NCBI GenBank assembly: GCA_037952775.1
Contig: JBANAY010000003.1
Coordinates: 1,922,001 to 1,986,000 of the forward strand
Reading direction: 5' to 3'
DNA from: Clonostachys chloroleuca
Taxonomy: Eukaryota > Ascomycota > Sordariomycetes > Hypocreales > Bionectriaceae
Length of the DNA stretch: 64,000 bases
Shown here: positions 11,901-24,583 of the stretch, in pieces
Position numbering within the stretch: position 1 is the stretch's first letter
Layout: every line of letters starts with the position of its first letter
Notes under the pieces: model-generated
What the model was told of the DNA's origin: nothing
Seen by the model: only the letters and a program-made list of their open reading frames with translations
Database searches by the model: none
Position numbers and translations under genes: made by a program

Positions 11901-14900
11901 TCCGCATCCTGCTCGCTTGGCAGCTCCGTAAAAAGAAACTGAGGCAGACCAAGACGAAATTCACGCATGGGCGCAGCGTATCCTAGATGAGGCCAACGCA
12001 CACTAGCTGGGCCCATATCATGCCATGTACTTCATTGCACAACATGGTCATAGGATAATATGGCTCACGTACAGACCGTAGCGTGCCTGGTAGTCGTCAG
12101 CCAGGGCCAAAGGGCAACGGGCAGGACGCACGACTGGTAGCCCAAAGGGAAGGGAGAACAGACGGATCCCTTGCCTGCTTCCTGGCTTGCTCAGTTGCAT
12201 GCATTGCATATTACTGCTCCGACAGGGTAGTGTATTACTCTCACAAGCTTCGTCGACGAGACCTGAGGAGTCATGTTTGCCAGCCACTCAGACGGGGTAA
12301 CCTGAGCAAGTCCGTACGTGTTGTGCTCTTATTCGTTTACGAGGTCGAGCCTATCAAGGAGGCAGCCTTTGTTTGCGTTTGGCTCGAGACATGGTGATGG
12401 TCGCCATGGAGGTAGCTCACCCAGCATCTGTCATTTCCAATCGTGTGTCGGTGACTGGCGCTTAGTACGGCAGACTGCCACGCCTAGACTCATTTCAGGC
12501 ATGGCCAACAGTGGCTGCCTGGTTATGATTTGTGGGAGAGTGCCTAGGCGCGCGTCCATCTGGGGGCCATGGTGTGGGTGGAAATCATCAGTAGGGCTGC
12601 TGGGTGCCTCACTTACTTCCCACTTGCAGGTACGCCCTTCAGGTACTCGGCTTATGGGTGGGATGCAAGTAATGCGAGTATATCAGTACATACGTGGTAC
12701 TTAGGACGACGGTGATGTATCTCAATGCCTGGACAATTGACTCTTTCTGGCCGTGCTCAATGAAGCGGTGGGTGACCTTGACGCCGGGTAACGGGAAGGT
12801 ACCAGCCGTAGGACTTGGTTGCCAGGGTAAGTGCGCAGAGTAATCCCCGATGGCAAGTGCAATGCAGAAGGCACAGAGCATGCCGCGGACGCGACTGCCA
12901 CTGCTGCTGGGCAAATGGGTGTGGGTAAGATGCGGTCTGCAGGCGCATCTGCATCGCTAGGGCTGCTACTATGCACCTACCTGAGGGAGGCTGTCTGATA
13001 ATAATAGACGAGATGGATTTAGGTATTATTAGAAGGCTAAACGAAAGTAATCGCGGTCTAGGCTTCTTCAACTCCCAGGCGAAGTGCACTACTAGTAAGA
13101 ATATGCCTTCGCTTCGTCTGCCATGGTTACGTACCACCCACAATGCGTGTGTCTTGCAACTAGGTATGTACCTAGGTACATTACCTTGGAAGTAGGCGCG
13201 AGCGTAGGCACGTTAGGTTCCTAGATTTGCAAGCCCAATGTCCCTAATCCAACAACTTCATCAATTAGCCACATGGAAATGAAACTCCAGCCAATCAGCG
13301 GGACCATGCCGGGCGAAATGAACCAGAGAAGCCTTCTGGAAGCGGGAGGGGACTGGGGGGATCGCTTGACGCTGGCGAGGCGTTCTCGCTGGGCATTTTC
13401 CTTCCGACTATCAAGGCCTCAACCACCACGAAAAGGAGGCAGCCTAGCGAGCCGATCGAGACTGCTGACCCTGGCTGCGGGTGGAAAAAGACTGCCACAT
13501 CATTTGCTGATGACAATTGGATGTCATTTCCTCAGATTGGCCCGTGGGATATTGAGTCATGAATTGGTATTCGCAAAGGTAAAAGGTAGTATCATGGCTT
13601 CCATTCTCACCCAAAGTCCAGGGTAGCCCGCGCCACCCTGTAGCGAAGTGTGACCTCCTGTAAACCCAAGCACACGCAGTAACTACAGCGAGTTGGAACT
13701 TGGGATCTGCCCCCGAGGTGTCCACAAGAGCTTGCGAGCCTAGCGGTAGGGACAACTAGACTCGCATCGTCAACCTGCATACACGCCTTCCCTCGGGCTG
13801 GCTAGACTCATTTCCCGCGATGCCTGTACGTACAGTAGGTGTCTGGTTGGACTGACCCCTGCTTCCATTGGAATTCCACTCACCTCGCAGGGTCCATCCG
13901 CTATAATCGCGCTCTTTGTTGCTGACCACCCATCGTCTACGTGTTCTTGATCCTGGGCCATACCGCTGCTGAAGTCAACAATGGGCTGTCGAGATTGGTC
14001 TGGCCGAGAAGCCCAAAATCGCGGCACTCAAGACTGACGGATTCCCTCCGGGACGCTACAGTCCCCCGAAGGATTTAATGTGGAAATGGATCGCAGTCGC
14101 CATCCGTGATTTCCACGGGCCATCCCAGTAGCTCAGCCACTAGAATCAACACCAGCTAAAGAAAGTATTAGCGGTCGCCATTGGCTCCTCACGTCCATGG
14201 TATTGAGTAAATAGGTAGGTCCAATTCTATAATTCGTGCGCTCGAGCCATGCGCCTATGCGAAATCAGACAGATGTTGTTTGCTGCCCTAGCCGTAGCAT
14301 GCCCAAAAAGGAGAGCATGGTAATATCGCACACTTGGAGGAGCGCGCGACACAACAGTGGGAGAGACACAGGCACCGGCAGCCTCCCACCCACACAAAAC
14401 ACCACGGCGCATAACGGCTCCTGAGAGCAAGCGGTGGTCATGCGTCCTTGCCCATTGCCCACCCCTTCTTTTCCCTCAGGACTCTCCTCCTCCGGCTCCG
14501 GCTAATCGCTTCAACTCCCCCCTCCATGCTGGTGTCGGCATGCCTTAACATGTCACCCCCGTGGACATCATCACTCACTCGCATATGGCGCCCCACACGG
14601 AGCTCTGGCTTGTCTTTGTGCAACCAACCTGCTGGCATCGTGTTGCTCCCACTTCGGTCCCGGGGTCGAGGACTGACGCTTCCGCAACAATTGAACTAAG
14701 AGCTGCGCTAAGCCGTTTCCGTCAGTAAGTGTAAGTAGGCGGCTCGAACTCCGCCATTGTCTTTGTAGGTGCTCAACTCAAAAAAAGCGCGTTAAGTTTT
14801 TGGCCGCTGCGGCAGTGGCGGTCTTGGAGTTTTGAGAATCAGGGAATTCTAGTAAATCCGAATATGTAGCTGATGACTCTTTGAGAGTACCTTATGTAGT

Positions 14901-16606
14901 ACTTGGTTCTGTCTTGGCGAAAGCTTGCAAGTTTGCAATTCCATACTGCTGGGGAATTTTGTACCAATTGACTGGGCTGCTTAAAAAAGACTAAAGTGGT
15001 GGTTTGGCGTTGATTGCTCTGCCCACCCCCTGATATGGCTGCTTGCTAACGTTGCTACGATGTACTCCGTAGACATGAATGAATTGCACTAAATGGATTC
15101 ACGACATTGCCACTCGTGTGAGAAGGGGTTCTTGTGTGCTCCGTGGACACGAAGCTCGACGAACAATTGCTGTGTGGCCATGGTGGGTGGTTTGATCATT
15201 ACCCCTCTACCACTGGCCGCTGTGTCGCACCCTACAGCACAGACCGATAACCACTACATACACACGCAAACTGCCAAGTAACCGCCCGTCGAAGCTTGGG
15301 ATCTGGTATGCTCCGCCTCACGCAGCATCGACCACAAGATGATTACACAAGTCGGAGGGATTGGCCGATATCTTTGCAACTGTGTTTGTTTCCCCAATGT
15401 CAAGTGGCCGCTGTTCTGAGCAGCGCAGGGACTCTACATGGATGTTATCGTGGGAGTGCTAACGCCACCCCACTGACGACGCAGAACTTAAGTACCGTAC
15501 CGACCAAGTGTTGGAGTCACCAAAGTTCCTTCTGGTACTTCCCTTGGGTGGCTTGCTTCACGGCACCTGCCAGCCAACCTTGATGCGTCTGCCATGGCAT
15601 GCGATGCTTGCTGCGGCCACACAACCGACTGGGCGCTTGGGGTGGCAGAGAGGGATCTTGTGGCCGCCTGTTACCTCCGGCGCATTGTCTCGCCAATTCG
15701 ACGCGGACCCATCCATGGTTCTCCCTCACTGTCAGGGCGTCGAGTCCCTACATGGGAATCAAAATGCAGGAAACTTACCGGGCCCTACAGCGTAGTTTCC
15801 CTAGCTCGGGTCTAACCTCAGTCCAGCCAAGGCCAAGGCAGTCCAGGGGATCTAGCTGGCTCCCTTCCTCCTTTGACCTCTGAGCGCCCTAATGCTCAAC
15901 AACACGTCCATCCCTCCATCTGTCGGTGGTCTCCGATGCAGACTTGGCTTGCGCCATCCGCCGGTACTTCCCCGTCCAAACAAGCGATGCTCCATGCTGG
16001 GATGTAGGTAGTAGGTATGAATCATAGCTCCGACCACTGCAAGCGCACACACACAGCACGCACGCACGCAACACACACCTCTTGCTCACACACTGCTCCA
16101 CACCGACCAGGGGGCCCAACCCCAAAGGGCTCCCTGGGAACCCTGTTGAAGATACACCCCCCGCTCCCAGTGCTACTACAGCATCGATGGAAGTTTTCGA
16201 GAAAACATCAAGGTCTCAGATCAAGTCTAGCGTATCTAGTGGGCCCCTCTGGTCACATTGCCCCTGGTCCTTGTCTCTCGCCCGCTCCACATTTCAAGTT
16301 GGGACGGCAAGGCACAGGACCGCATGTAGTCATCCAGATGGGCAACAGGACAAGGCCATCCTCTATCTGCCGCCTCATTCCTCAATCTGCCACCGATGTG
16401 AGAGATCAGCCCTGCCTCCCACCCTGGCCAGATTGCTGTGATGTACATCGTGCACCGGTGCAGCCCGTCCTCCCCATCTCCACCCCTCCAACTCCCCAAC
16501 CTGTAATGACACCCTACTGCCATACTTTTTAAGACCGAGAGCTTCCCTCCCCATACTTCTAGGCTAAACCTCCACCGCTTTCTTTCTTTCTTGCTTCATC
16601 TTTGAT

Positions 16607-16615
16607 TATATAAAG
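16607..16615 (+). promoter_or_regulatory. TATA-box-like element upstream of the zinc-binding-protein gene
   Basis: TATATAAAG lies about 450 nt before the proposed ATG at 17065 and directly after a CTTTCTTTCTTTC tract, a common fungal promoter arrangement. If used, it implies a leader of roughly 400 nt that includes the tandem repeats. This is inference from position and sequence only. Confidence 0.35.
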
Positions 16616-16942
16616 AATCTGTGTCCTAGTTCGACTGTTTGTCAATTAACTCAAGGCTTATCCTCTCTTGCCTCAACTTTCAACGGTGGTTTACTGAACC
16701 TTCCTCCCGCCGCTGGATGTCACGATTCGTGACACACTTGCTTGATAGGTCCTCCATCGTCGGCGGGCCTTCCTACTACTACACAATCACATACTTTACT
16801 GGCATTAAGTTTTGCTTGGTCGGTACTCTGAGGGAACCGCCCTAACGTGGTTCTCGCACTCTCATAGATATAAATCGTCCTCGCTTCCAACCTCTGGGAA
16901 TTTTCCTCCTCAACCGCAACGATATTCCAGCATACTCTGCTC

Positions 16943-17064
16943 CCTCGTCACTACAAAGCACATTGCTAAGACAAATATTCCTCGTCGTCATACAACGCAT
17001 CGTTAGAGAACTCTCCCTTGTCGCATTACGCATCGTTAGCCAACTGTTCCTCGTCATCGCAAAA
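16943..17064 (+). repeat. imperfect tandem repeat in the 5' leader
   Basis: Successive degenerate units each begin CCTCGTC or CCTTGTC, at 16943, 16980, 17016 and 17049 (spacings 37, 36 and 33 nt). The middle two share the core CGCATCGTTAG. The last unit runs into the start codon at 17065. The frame of the downstream gene is open through the array without an ATG. Confidence 0.6.
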
Positions 17065-17948
17065 ATGTCTTTCTCGTCGTCACAATCATCATCTTTGGGC
17101 TACATGAGTCCCTGGGATTGGGTTTTTGACGACTCTGTTATGGCTGGCTGGGGTGAATCGCCCTATAGCATGCCTATCTCACAACCCCAGGACGAGCTCT
17201 TCAACGTTTACTCCTCGGTGCCACTCTCGCGGGGCGTTTCGTCGGAGGGTAGCACCACCAACCCTCAATCCCTCCCAGCCTCGCCCTTGAGCGCCAACTT
17301 TGACTCCGTTCAAAGCAGCCCCGTCTTCGGACCGTGCTTTGACCAGTCCCTGGGTCACTTCGACTTCGTCCCGGATCTCTCTCTCTCCCCTGGGTCGGCA
17401 CCCGCATCCTTCCCAATGTATCCCCAGACCCTCATGGATATCCCAAGGACCGTGCCATATCGGCAGAGTCCTCCCACCTCTGGCATCCTCGCCCACTCTC
17501 GCTCCATCGCTCACAATGCTCGCCGAGCCCGCAGAGCTCGCCCGGTGACCAGACCCAAGGGGGCTATGCCTGCCTATCGGCCGGTTGCAACTCCGGGCCC
17601 TTCAATCGCTACGCTGACCTCGAGCGTCACTACCGCGACTGCCACTGTCCAGAGGAAGAGCGCGAGGCCTTCCCATGCGACTACAAGAAATGCCCGCGCA
17701 ACGTGGACCCATTCCGCCGTCGCGACCACTTCCGTGACCACCTCCGCGACTACCACAAGGAGGACATGGAGAAGCGTGGCGTCCCCGTCACCGATGAATG
17801 GCTCGAGGGACGCTACATCCCATCGGACTGGTGGCGCTGCATCAAGTGTCTCGAGCGCATCCACATCGAGCCGCATGGATTCGAGTGCCCCAACTGCAAA
17901 GTGCCCTGCCACGAGAAGCGACGCGAGAAGCGCCAGCGAGTGGCTTGA
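17065..17948 (+). CDS. small C2H2-like zinc-binding protein, putative regulator
   Basis: The protein starts MSFSSSQSSSLGYMSP and has a Ser/Pro/Gln-rich N-terminal half with acidic and aromatic residues. A Cys/His-rich C-terminal half follows in another frame. It has a C-x4-C...H-x4-C-x-C segment (YACLSAGC, then HYRDCHC), a finger-like FPCDYKKC...HFRDHLRDYH, and a ribbon-like WRCIKC...FECPNC before a basic tail. The frame change fits either an 83-nt intron (17452-17534, GTGCCA...CCGCAG, weak donor) giving 266 residues, or a one-base deletion between about 17450 and 17530. The Cys/His spacing suggests nucleic-acid binding. It stands alone, with 8.1 kb upstream and 2.1 kb downstream empty, as is common for regulators. 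No specific target is inferred. Confidence 0.7.
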
Positions 17949-20085
17949 TGTCATCATGCCATTCCAAGTATAAGCCGTCACGCAGCTAACTCACCAGTTT
18001 GCACCCGTCAAACCTAGTCGGGAAGCAATAGACTGGGGGTGGCAAAGTTCAATGGCTTTAATGAACTTTTTAACGACCTTTAGTGACCATGACCTTGTTC
18101 AATTGTTTTGTGTACTCTATTTTCTGGATTGGTGGGCTGGCTTTGGAGTTTTGCACGTTGTGCTTTGATATAAACGACACCGGTCTGGAGCGCAGATAGA
18201 TTTGTTTTACATGATATCCTTATTGTTTTTTATCAATTGCTTTTTTTTTATCGTTTTCCTATCAATTGCTTGCTCTGTAGTCTCTATCAATTGATTTTAC
18301 CTCTGAATGCCCTGCTGTCAATTGAACTGTGACCCCCCAAGTGCCAAATGCGACCGCGACATGCCTCCAACCAAGTGGCCTCCACTGCGACCTGCAACCT
18401 GCGCTGTTTTGCCTTCTGCCTAGAGTGACTTCATCTGCATCGTTGTCTCGTCTCATGCTTATCCTCCTCCATTCCAGATGTGCGGCCTGCATGGCGCATC
18501 CCCGACCTCTACTCATCCCTCCACACCCCATCACCTCGTCCCGTCGCTCCGCCTGCTGATCCTCACCCCAAACCCATCAACCACGATATTAGGCACCCAG
18601 ATTTCTCCCCCCCAATCGGCCCCTACCCCAAACTACTAGGTAACTTACCTACCGCCCGTCTATACGTTCTACACGAGACCAAAAACCCCAATCGCGAGGT
18701 CCTTCCCCGAGACACATCACGGGTCCCAATTGGCCATGAAATCACCAATCACCACGTATGTACCGCAATCCCCCAAGTCCCGCGTAAGATCTGCATGCCA
18801 CCCTTCCCCCTTTGCCATTTCTCACCAGCCAACCACCCCATCCCCCCTGCTTCCATTCTGCTTCTCTGCTTCTCTGCATCTGCCTATCTCGTCCAACCCC
18901 CCCCCTCACCCCTCCTGACCGCCTTCAAGGAAGGCAAGGGCCCCTGTCGGTGATAGCCCAGCCTTGTGCACCCTTCCCTCGTCTCACACTGGCACTAGAA
19001 GGCTCGTGGAACAAAAAGAAGGCGCGGCAGAAGGATGCCTAGCGGGGCTTGGAGCCGGGGTATCGGGGGGCAAGTGGGCGACATTGAAATTGAGACGACT
19101 CGAACATTAAGCTGTTTACTCTCGAGTTCTGAGAGCGGCATTGTTAGATTATTGACGAGCAATAAAACACACTTCACAGATAATACGATATATATTGCCG
19201 CTTTTTGTTTCATTTACTAACGACCGAATTTCTCTCTCATTGCAGAAAATGGTCGATTCATGATGACCACTCTTCCATTTAGGTGTCTCATTTCTCCTGC
19301 CACCCACTTGGGAGGGGTTACGATGGGCCACTGGGACCGACCAGCTAGCTGCAGGGTGATTGAAAGTTGTCACCTGCAGGATGGGTGTCGGTCGGCTTCT
19401 TCTCGTCGCGGGCGCCAGCACGATGCATACGCCCCCCTTTATCACTTCTCTCCATACCCCTGCCTCTTGGGCCTTTTTTCTGACCTTCTGGAAGGTTTTG
19501 GGTCGCAGCCAAGGTGGCCTATATTACTACCCTCACGATTCCCAATGTCTTTATCTAATCGAGCAGAGTCGATGATTGGGTGTTCTTGGATGGTGCCGAC
19601 CCCTGTCAGCTGAAGTGGCAGTACCCCCCTGTCGTATCGTAAGGTAGTACTAGTCTCATGCACCGAATACTTCTAGAAGCGCCATGGAAGCTGAAGCATG
19701 TGGGGATCCTGTCGCTCAAGCCTCGTGAGTGCGTATCGGGCAGGGATGGGCAGAGATGGTGGATTCGCTGCCCAAAGTCCTAGCGAGATATTCTGACATG
19801 ATCAGCTGCTTTCTCTGCGCGTGGTGATTGGGTATTTTTTCATTGCTAGCCGATCCTCTATTTACATTTCCATTCGAGATTATGCTTGGCTTGGTTTCAT
19901 TCGTACTACCGCACCCACACTACCGCACCCACACTATCGCACCCACACACCGCACAAGCTGCAACGTCATCCCACTTACAAGCCTTAGTATGTATCCTTA
20001 CAATGCTACTCCCCATGCCGTTCCTAGATGGCTAGTTACTAATAAGGACACGAAGCAGATTGTGTCCCTCGTGACTACATGTGCG
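17949..20085. other. intergenic between convergent genes
   Basis: No gene recognised. Repeated TCAATTG words occur at 18230-18330, and C-rich tracts at 18500-18920. Open frames here are composition-driven. Confidence 0.55.
19906..19955. repeat. short tandem repeat, 14-bp unit
   Basis: About three and a half near-identical copies of a unit reading ACCGCACCCACACT, one with a T for C in the CCG. A minisatellite in non-coding sequence with no evident function. Confidence 0.75.
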
Positions 20086-22170
20086 TCATTCGTCGTCAAT
20101 TAGATCGTCAATTGGATCACCGTCGAAATTCGGCATCGCTCGAATGTCTGGCCTTTGTGCGTCCCTCTTCTTTTTGGGTCGTCCTCTGGTTCTCTTGAGT
20201 GGGGAATCACTGGGCTTGGGGGTTGCATTGGTCTGGGAGGCGAGCCTGCCAATGAACGGCCTGGGATGATGGAACTTGAAGTCATCTTGCTCCGGATTCC
20301 CCGACAAAGGCCCCTGCTCATACAACTGTGGCTTGTCCTCAATCAGGCAATTCTCTAGAAGGTTGGGAGAAGAAGTCTCGTTCAACGACCATTCGAAGCC
20401 ACCCGGATTGTCTGAGACATTCTTGCCAAATGATGTGATATCGGTGTCTCCATTCGGTGTCGACTGCACATATGCTGAGTGGCAAGATGACTGGTTATCC
20501 ATCCGTTCCGTGGCAGTGTCTGTTTGTACTTCGCCCATAGTTGACTCTGTCAAGTCGCTGTCATTATCGAAGATGAACTTCTTCCAGATCTCCTCATCGT
20601 CTGCTTCCGTCAAATTGCCTGTTGCTTCTTCTAGTAGATCGACATAGCTCATCTGCGGAGCTTCCTCCACTCCTACAAAGTCATCAAAGGCCTGGAAAGC
20701 TGGCGCCGCGAGTAGGTCGCAAACAGAAGGTAGCATCAAATCCTGGCTTGTTGCGTGGACCTCTGTCGGATTGACCGTGCATAACTTTTCGGTTCCGGCG
20801 CCAGGGTTGCTGTGTTGACTATATTGTTCCCATTCGATCTGAGTCATACTGGTTTTCTTGTTCTCGCTCTCTTCGAGTTCTTCCACAAGTGTCACTGGTG
20901 ACTCAGGCTGAACCTGGGTGCTGTCGCGAGAAGACCACAAAACGGGGCTAGCAGCTGTTTCCGATGAAGTTTTATCCTTGCTAGAGAAACGTTCAAGATG
21001 TGGAGAAGGCAGCCGGTGCGAGGGGTCCTAACCCTCGCTGATTCCCGGCGTGAGAGTTGAAGACATTTCGTATTCACCATCCAGGATGAAATTGTGATCA
21101 AACGAAAAATCGTCCATACTGTGTAGCCAATTCCTCCACTCTTCCTCTTCGTCGGAATTCTGATACGGGACCGGCCCTCCCAATTCCACTATCATGCTCC
21201 CAGATTGCTGTGGTTCCGGGGATCTGAGATCGAACAATCGGGGTCGCTCGCCCCGCGAAGGTTGAGGATGGTGAAACTCAGCCGGGGTAGACTGAACTTT
21301 GTACTTCGGCTCCTCAGCTCCACAACAGCCATTCAGGGAGTTATAGTTCATGCCCTGACCATGCAGAAATCCCGCATTGTAGCCAGCTCCCTGGAGATGG
21401 CAGTAAGGCTGAAGGATGTTGGCTTGGACTGAAGGCGAAGTAGACACCCCAAATGAATCGTGAGATGGGCTTGAAGGCACATGTACCGGTGTACACGGTC
21501 CAAAAGACTCCCAATCTTGAAGGCTGGGGAGGAACTCGCTCGTCAAACTCGGGGTAACGAGCGAGTTGTTGTTGTTAGACCATTCCAAGTTGTGAGCGCC
21601 AATTCGAATTTTCATAGGATCATCTACTTTGTATGCAGAAGCGTGGCCCCGGTAGGCGCCCTTTCTTTGGTGGCTGAAGAGATTCTCCGGCCTTGGATGA
21701 GAAAAGTCCACAATCAGCGGCTTTTGGACCTCGATGCCAGTCCAGTCTCTCTTCTCAAGGAGCTTTTGACGCTTTGACTCGATATCTGGAGATAGAGAAT
21801 TTGGCGAGAGGCCTTTGTTGATGGGGGAATCTCGCTCTCGTTTCCGGCCCATCTCGAAGAATGGCGATACAAACGTCTCGGGTGCCATTTTCCTGCACTC
21901 GTTTGACAGACGCTGGGTTCGTCTTCGAGATTTTTGTGCCGAAGTCTGAGAAATTGAGGTGATGTTGGAATTGGCTAGGGCAGATTTTGGTGTTTGTGGG
22001 ATGTGATCTGGAACAAAACTGCGGTTCGTTCCCTCTGAGGTGTTGGTGAGAACGGAGCGTTGACACCGGTGGGCACGCGCCTTGGCAAAATATTGTTTCT
22101 GACGAGCGGCATCCTCGTTCCAGCCTCTTCGCCGTGAATGGCGTGCGAGAGCGCCTTCAGTCCAGTTCAT
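20086..22170 (-). CDS. AT-hook protein of unknown function
   Basis: Start chosen at 22170 (MNWTEGALARHSRRR), because this N-terminus resembles a motif I have seen at the start of uncharacterised fungal nuclear proteins. The upstream in-frame ATG would add 14 weak residues. The long Ser/Pro/Asn-rich body lacks a folded-domain signature. An AT-hook core, RTRGRPKKKR, lies about 35 residues before the C-terminus (minor-groove DNA binding is known for this motif). The frame carries one TAG at 21030-21028, and coding continues in the same frame on both sides. A 78-nt intron (21032-20955, GTTAGG...AAACAG) would remove it and give 668 residues, but its splice signals are weak. Probably nuclear. Confidence 0.7.
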
Positions 22171-24583
22171 GGTGGAGTGTTTCGGGTGTGAAGGTGAGGA
22201 AGAGCTGAGCAAAGTGAAGAAAGGTGGCGGGTTAAGCCGACTAAGAATCCCATTGACCCACCTGTATCCTCATTGTCAGTAGATAGAGTGAGTCCAAGCT
22301 GAGAGACAGGTGGAAAGTATTGTTGAGAAAGGTCCAGTGATCTGAATCGAAGGTGACGGCTGCGCAGAAGATACGTATCGGGCCGTTGGCAAGTGGCAGG
22401 AGCGATGTACCGGGAAAGGCGCCTCGCTTTGGAAGTGAAGGGCCGGCTCTGGCTCTACGCAAGAAACACCAAACAATGGGCAGCTGCTACGATTGAAGTA
22501 AGAAACATCAAATGAGTGATCGACAGGAAGGCGGTCGAGAGGGGAGAAGATTATTGTTGAACTGGCATTCACTTGACACCTAGGCTAGACGTTAGGTTAT
22601 ACGCTATTGGCAAGGGAAATAACATGGCTGAAATCAATCAAGTGGAAACATCATGCAATGCGGACATAAAGTACGGGCCAATTACGAGCTGTTGAAGTCA
22701 GCCAGCTTGTGCATCATTGGCCTTTTCCATGTGAAAATTCCCCAGAAGATTGCGGTCGCGAGACCGTGTTGAGGGGATTGGATCTTCCCGTCTGACCAAG
22801 TGGCGAGAGGATCATCTTGAATGTAACGCCTGATCCACCACATCATCCTGCAGGTTCGTTCCAGCCAAGCCTGCAGCCTGTCCTGCTTGCTTGATATAGC
22901 GGCAAGTAGGTGCCATTGGCAAGTATTTCAATGGGGATCATGCGAAGAGAACTGTGCTAGGTTATGTCACCAAGAATAATGTAAGCGGGTGTACGACACG
23001 AGCTAGGCAGGCTACAGGATGCGCATGCGCGTAGTTTCATCATCACAAGTAGACGAAAGCGTGCGTAAACATGCTGAGGCTTAATTCCTTGAGCGCCAAA
23101 GAGCGGAGAAATTGTCTCAATTCCTAGTACTAACGAAATGTGATCATGGCACTATCTGCTAACTGATTCTTTCGTGAATCCGGATTTGTTCTCCCACCGA
23201 CAAGGTGTCATGTGAAGTGGCCCTTGATTAGGTGACTCAGATAATCTGCCTCAGCTTGCGCAAGCGTATGCTGTGTCACTGATTTGGGCGAGTCGATCCT
23301 CCACACTACTTGAATTCGTGTTCCTCATCACTGGACAGAGAATAGAAGCGGAGGACTAGATATTGCTGCAGAAAATCCCGTGAGAGGGACCGACCACGCG
23401 CCCAACCTGGTCCGTTGAATTGCAATTGTTATCATTCCGCGACTGACGTGCAGTGAAATGGAGAGAGTGAAGAGAATCAATCCGACATGGGAATAAAAGC
23501 CTGCAGCTTGGGTGACTGGGATCACGAACTTGTGGCTTTCTTAAAATACCTACAAATGGCAAGGTACTTGAAGAATAGTACAGGAGTAGATCCATTCACA
23601 AGCGACCAGCTACAGTTCGTTAAACGTTAATTTCCCTGGTAGTAAGGTTGGTCCTGATTATTTTGCATGATCAATTTCCGCTTCCGGTCTTAGCCTATAG
23701 ATGTATTTTAAGGAAGGTATTGGAGGTCGTAAGAGATAGGTAGGGAAGGTTTGAGATCATATGCCCTGGCGATAAATGCTTTTTCTACACCTGTGGCTTG
23801 TATTTCACACTTTTCAGGAGATGGACGACATAGATTGAAATGCCTGGGAGTACTAATTTCGGGACATCCTAAAGGTTGTCCCCACACTAAGGTTATTATA
23901 ATGGTAGCCAAGCACGGAAAGACCTATCAAGCTGCTTTATTTTCAAGTATTACCTATTCCAAAAGCAAACTGAGAAAATCCACTGTAATTGACGAACCTA
24001 CTCTCATCTGGGCTGTATGGAATTTGGCTGGCAAATACATCCGCTTAGCTGATAGTGGAAGGATAGGAATTGCGAATTTCCCTGAGTTATGACTGGCTTG
24101 AGGCTAGAAGAGCTTGGATTTCAAGAACATGAGCTTTGTCGTTGAGAGTGTAGCTGGGTGCATCAGGTGGAGCTTGGGACTCTCGCGGCCAATAATTGTG
24201 AGACACTGATAGGAGGCACCATTCGTGAGCGCAAAAGAAGGCCACGAAGTGCTAAGTTGCCGGTTAGATATCCCAACATGATTCCATGTTTTCAATGGAG
24301 TTAAAAAAAAAAAAAAGCGTGTAGATGTCTCGCATGCTACATATTTGTACCTATTTTTGGTGGTTTGCCCTGCATTCGGCCGTGTTGTAGACGCTAAACA
24401 TATCTCATCTGGAGAGGCCACTTATCACTTGTGATGACGCGCCGCACTGAATAGCTACCTGTCCCGATCTGTCTTATCTAATCCAGGCCTGGCATCGCCG
24501 TCACCTCTTCAACACACAACACTCCGCCATTGTACACCACAGAACCCACGGCCCCATCTTCGATTGATCCGCAGTTTTTCGCA
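22171..24583. other. intergenic between divergent genes
   Basis: No gene supported. An open frame at 23751-24092 has no motif, no preferred codon use and no flanking signals. An A13 tract lies at about 24303-24315. Confidence 0.55.

Larger units (their letters stand above)
8967..17064. other. 8.1 kb region without recognisable protein genes
   Basis: Both strands show only short open frames without conserved motifs or plausible intron-joined models. A CA/GCAC-rich microsatellite lies at about 16042-16079. TACCTAGGTA-like palindromic tracts occur near 13160-13190. The right end (from about 16600) is probably the promoter and leader of the zinc-binding-protein gene. An unrecognised short or non-coding transcript cannot be excluded. 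Confidence 0.55.

Noticed and set aside
14700..14760. Possible tRNA because of a GGCTCGAACTCC word resembling a B box
   Set aside because: No matching acceptor, D or anticodon stems can be drawn around it.
16017..16532. Forward open frame of 171 codons
   Set aside because: Sits on a CA-rich microsatellite and C-rich sequence; the Thr/His/Pro composition comes from the repeat.
23751..24092. Forward open frame of 113 codons between divergent genes
   Set aside because: No motif, AT-rich without codon bias, no introns or partner exons; not called.
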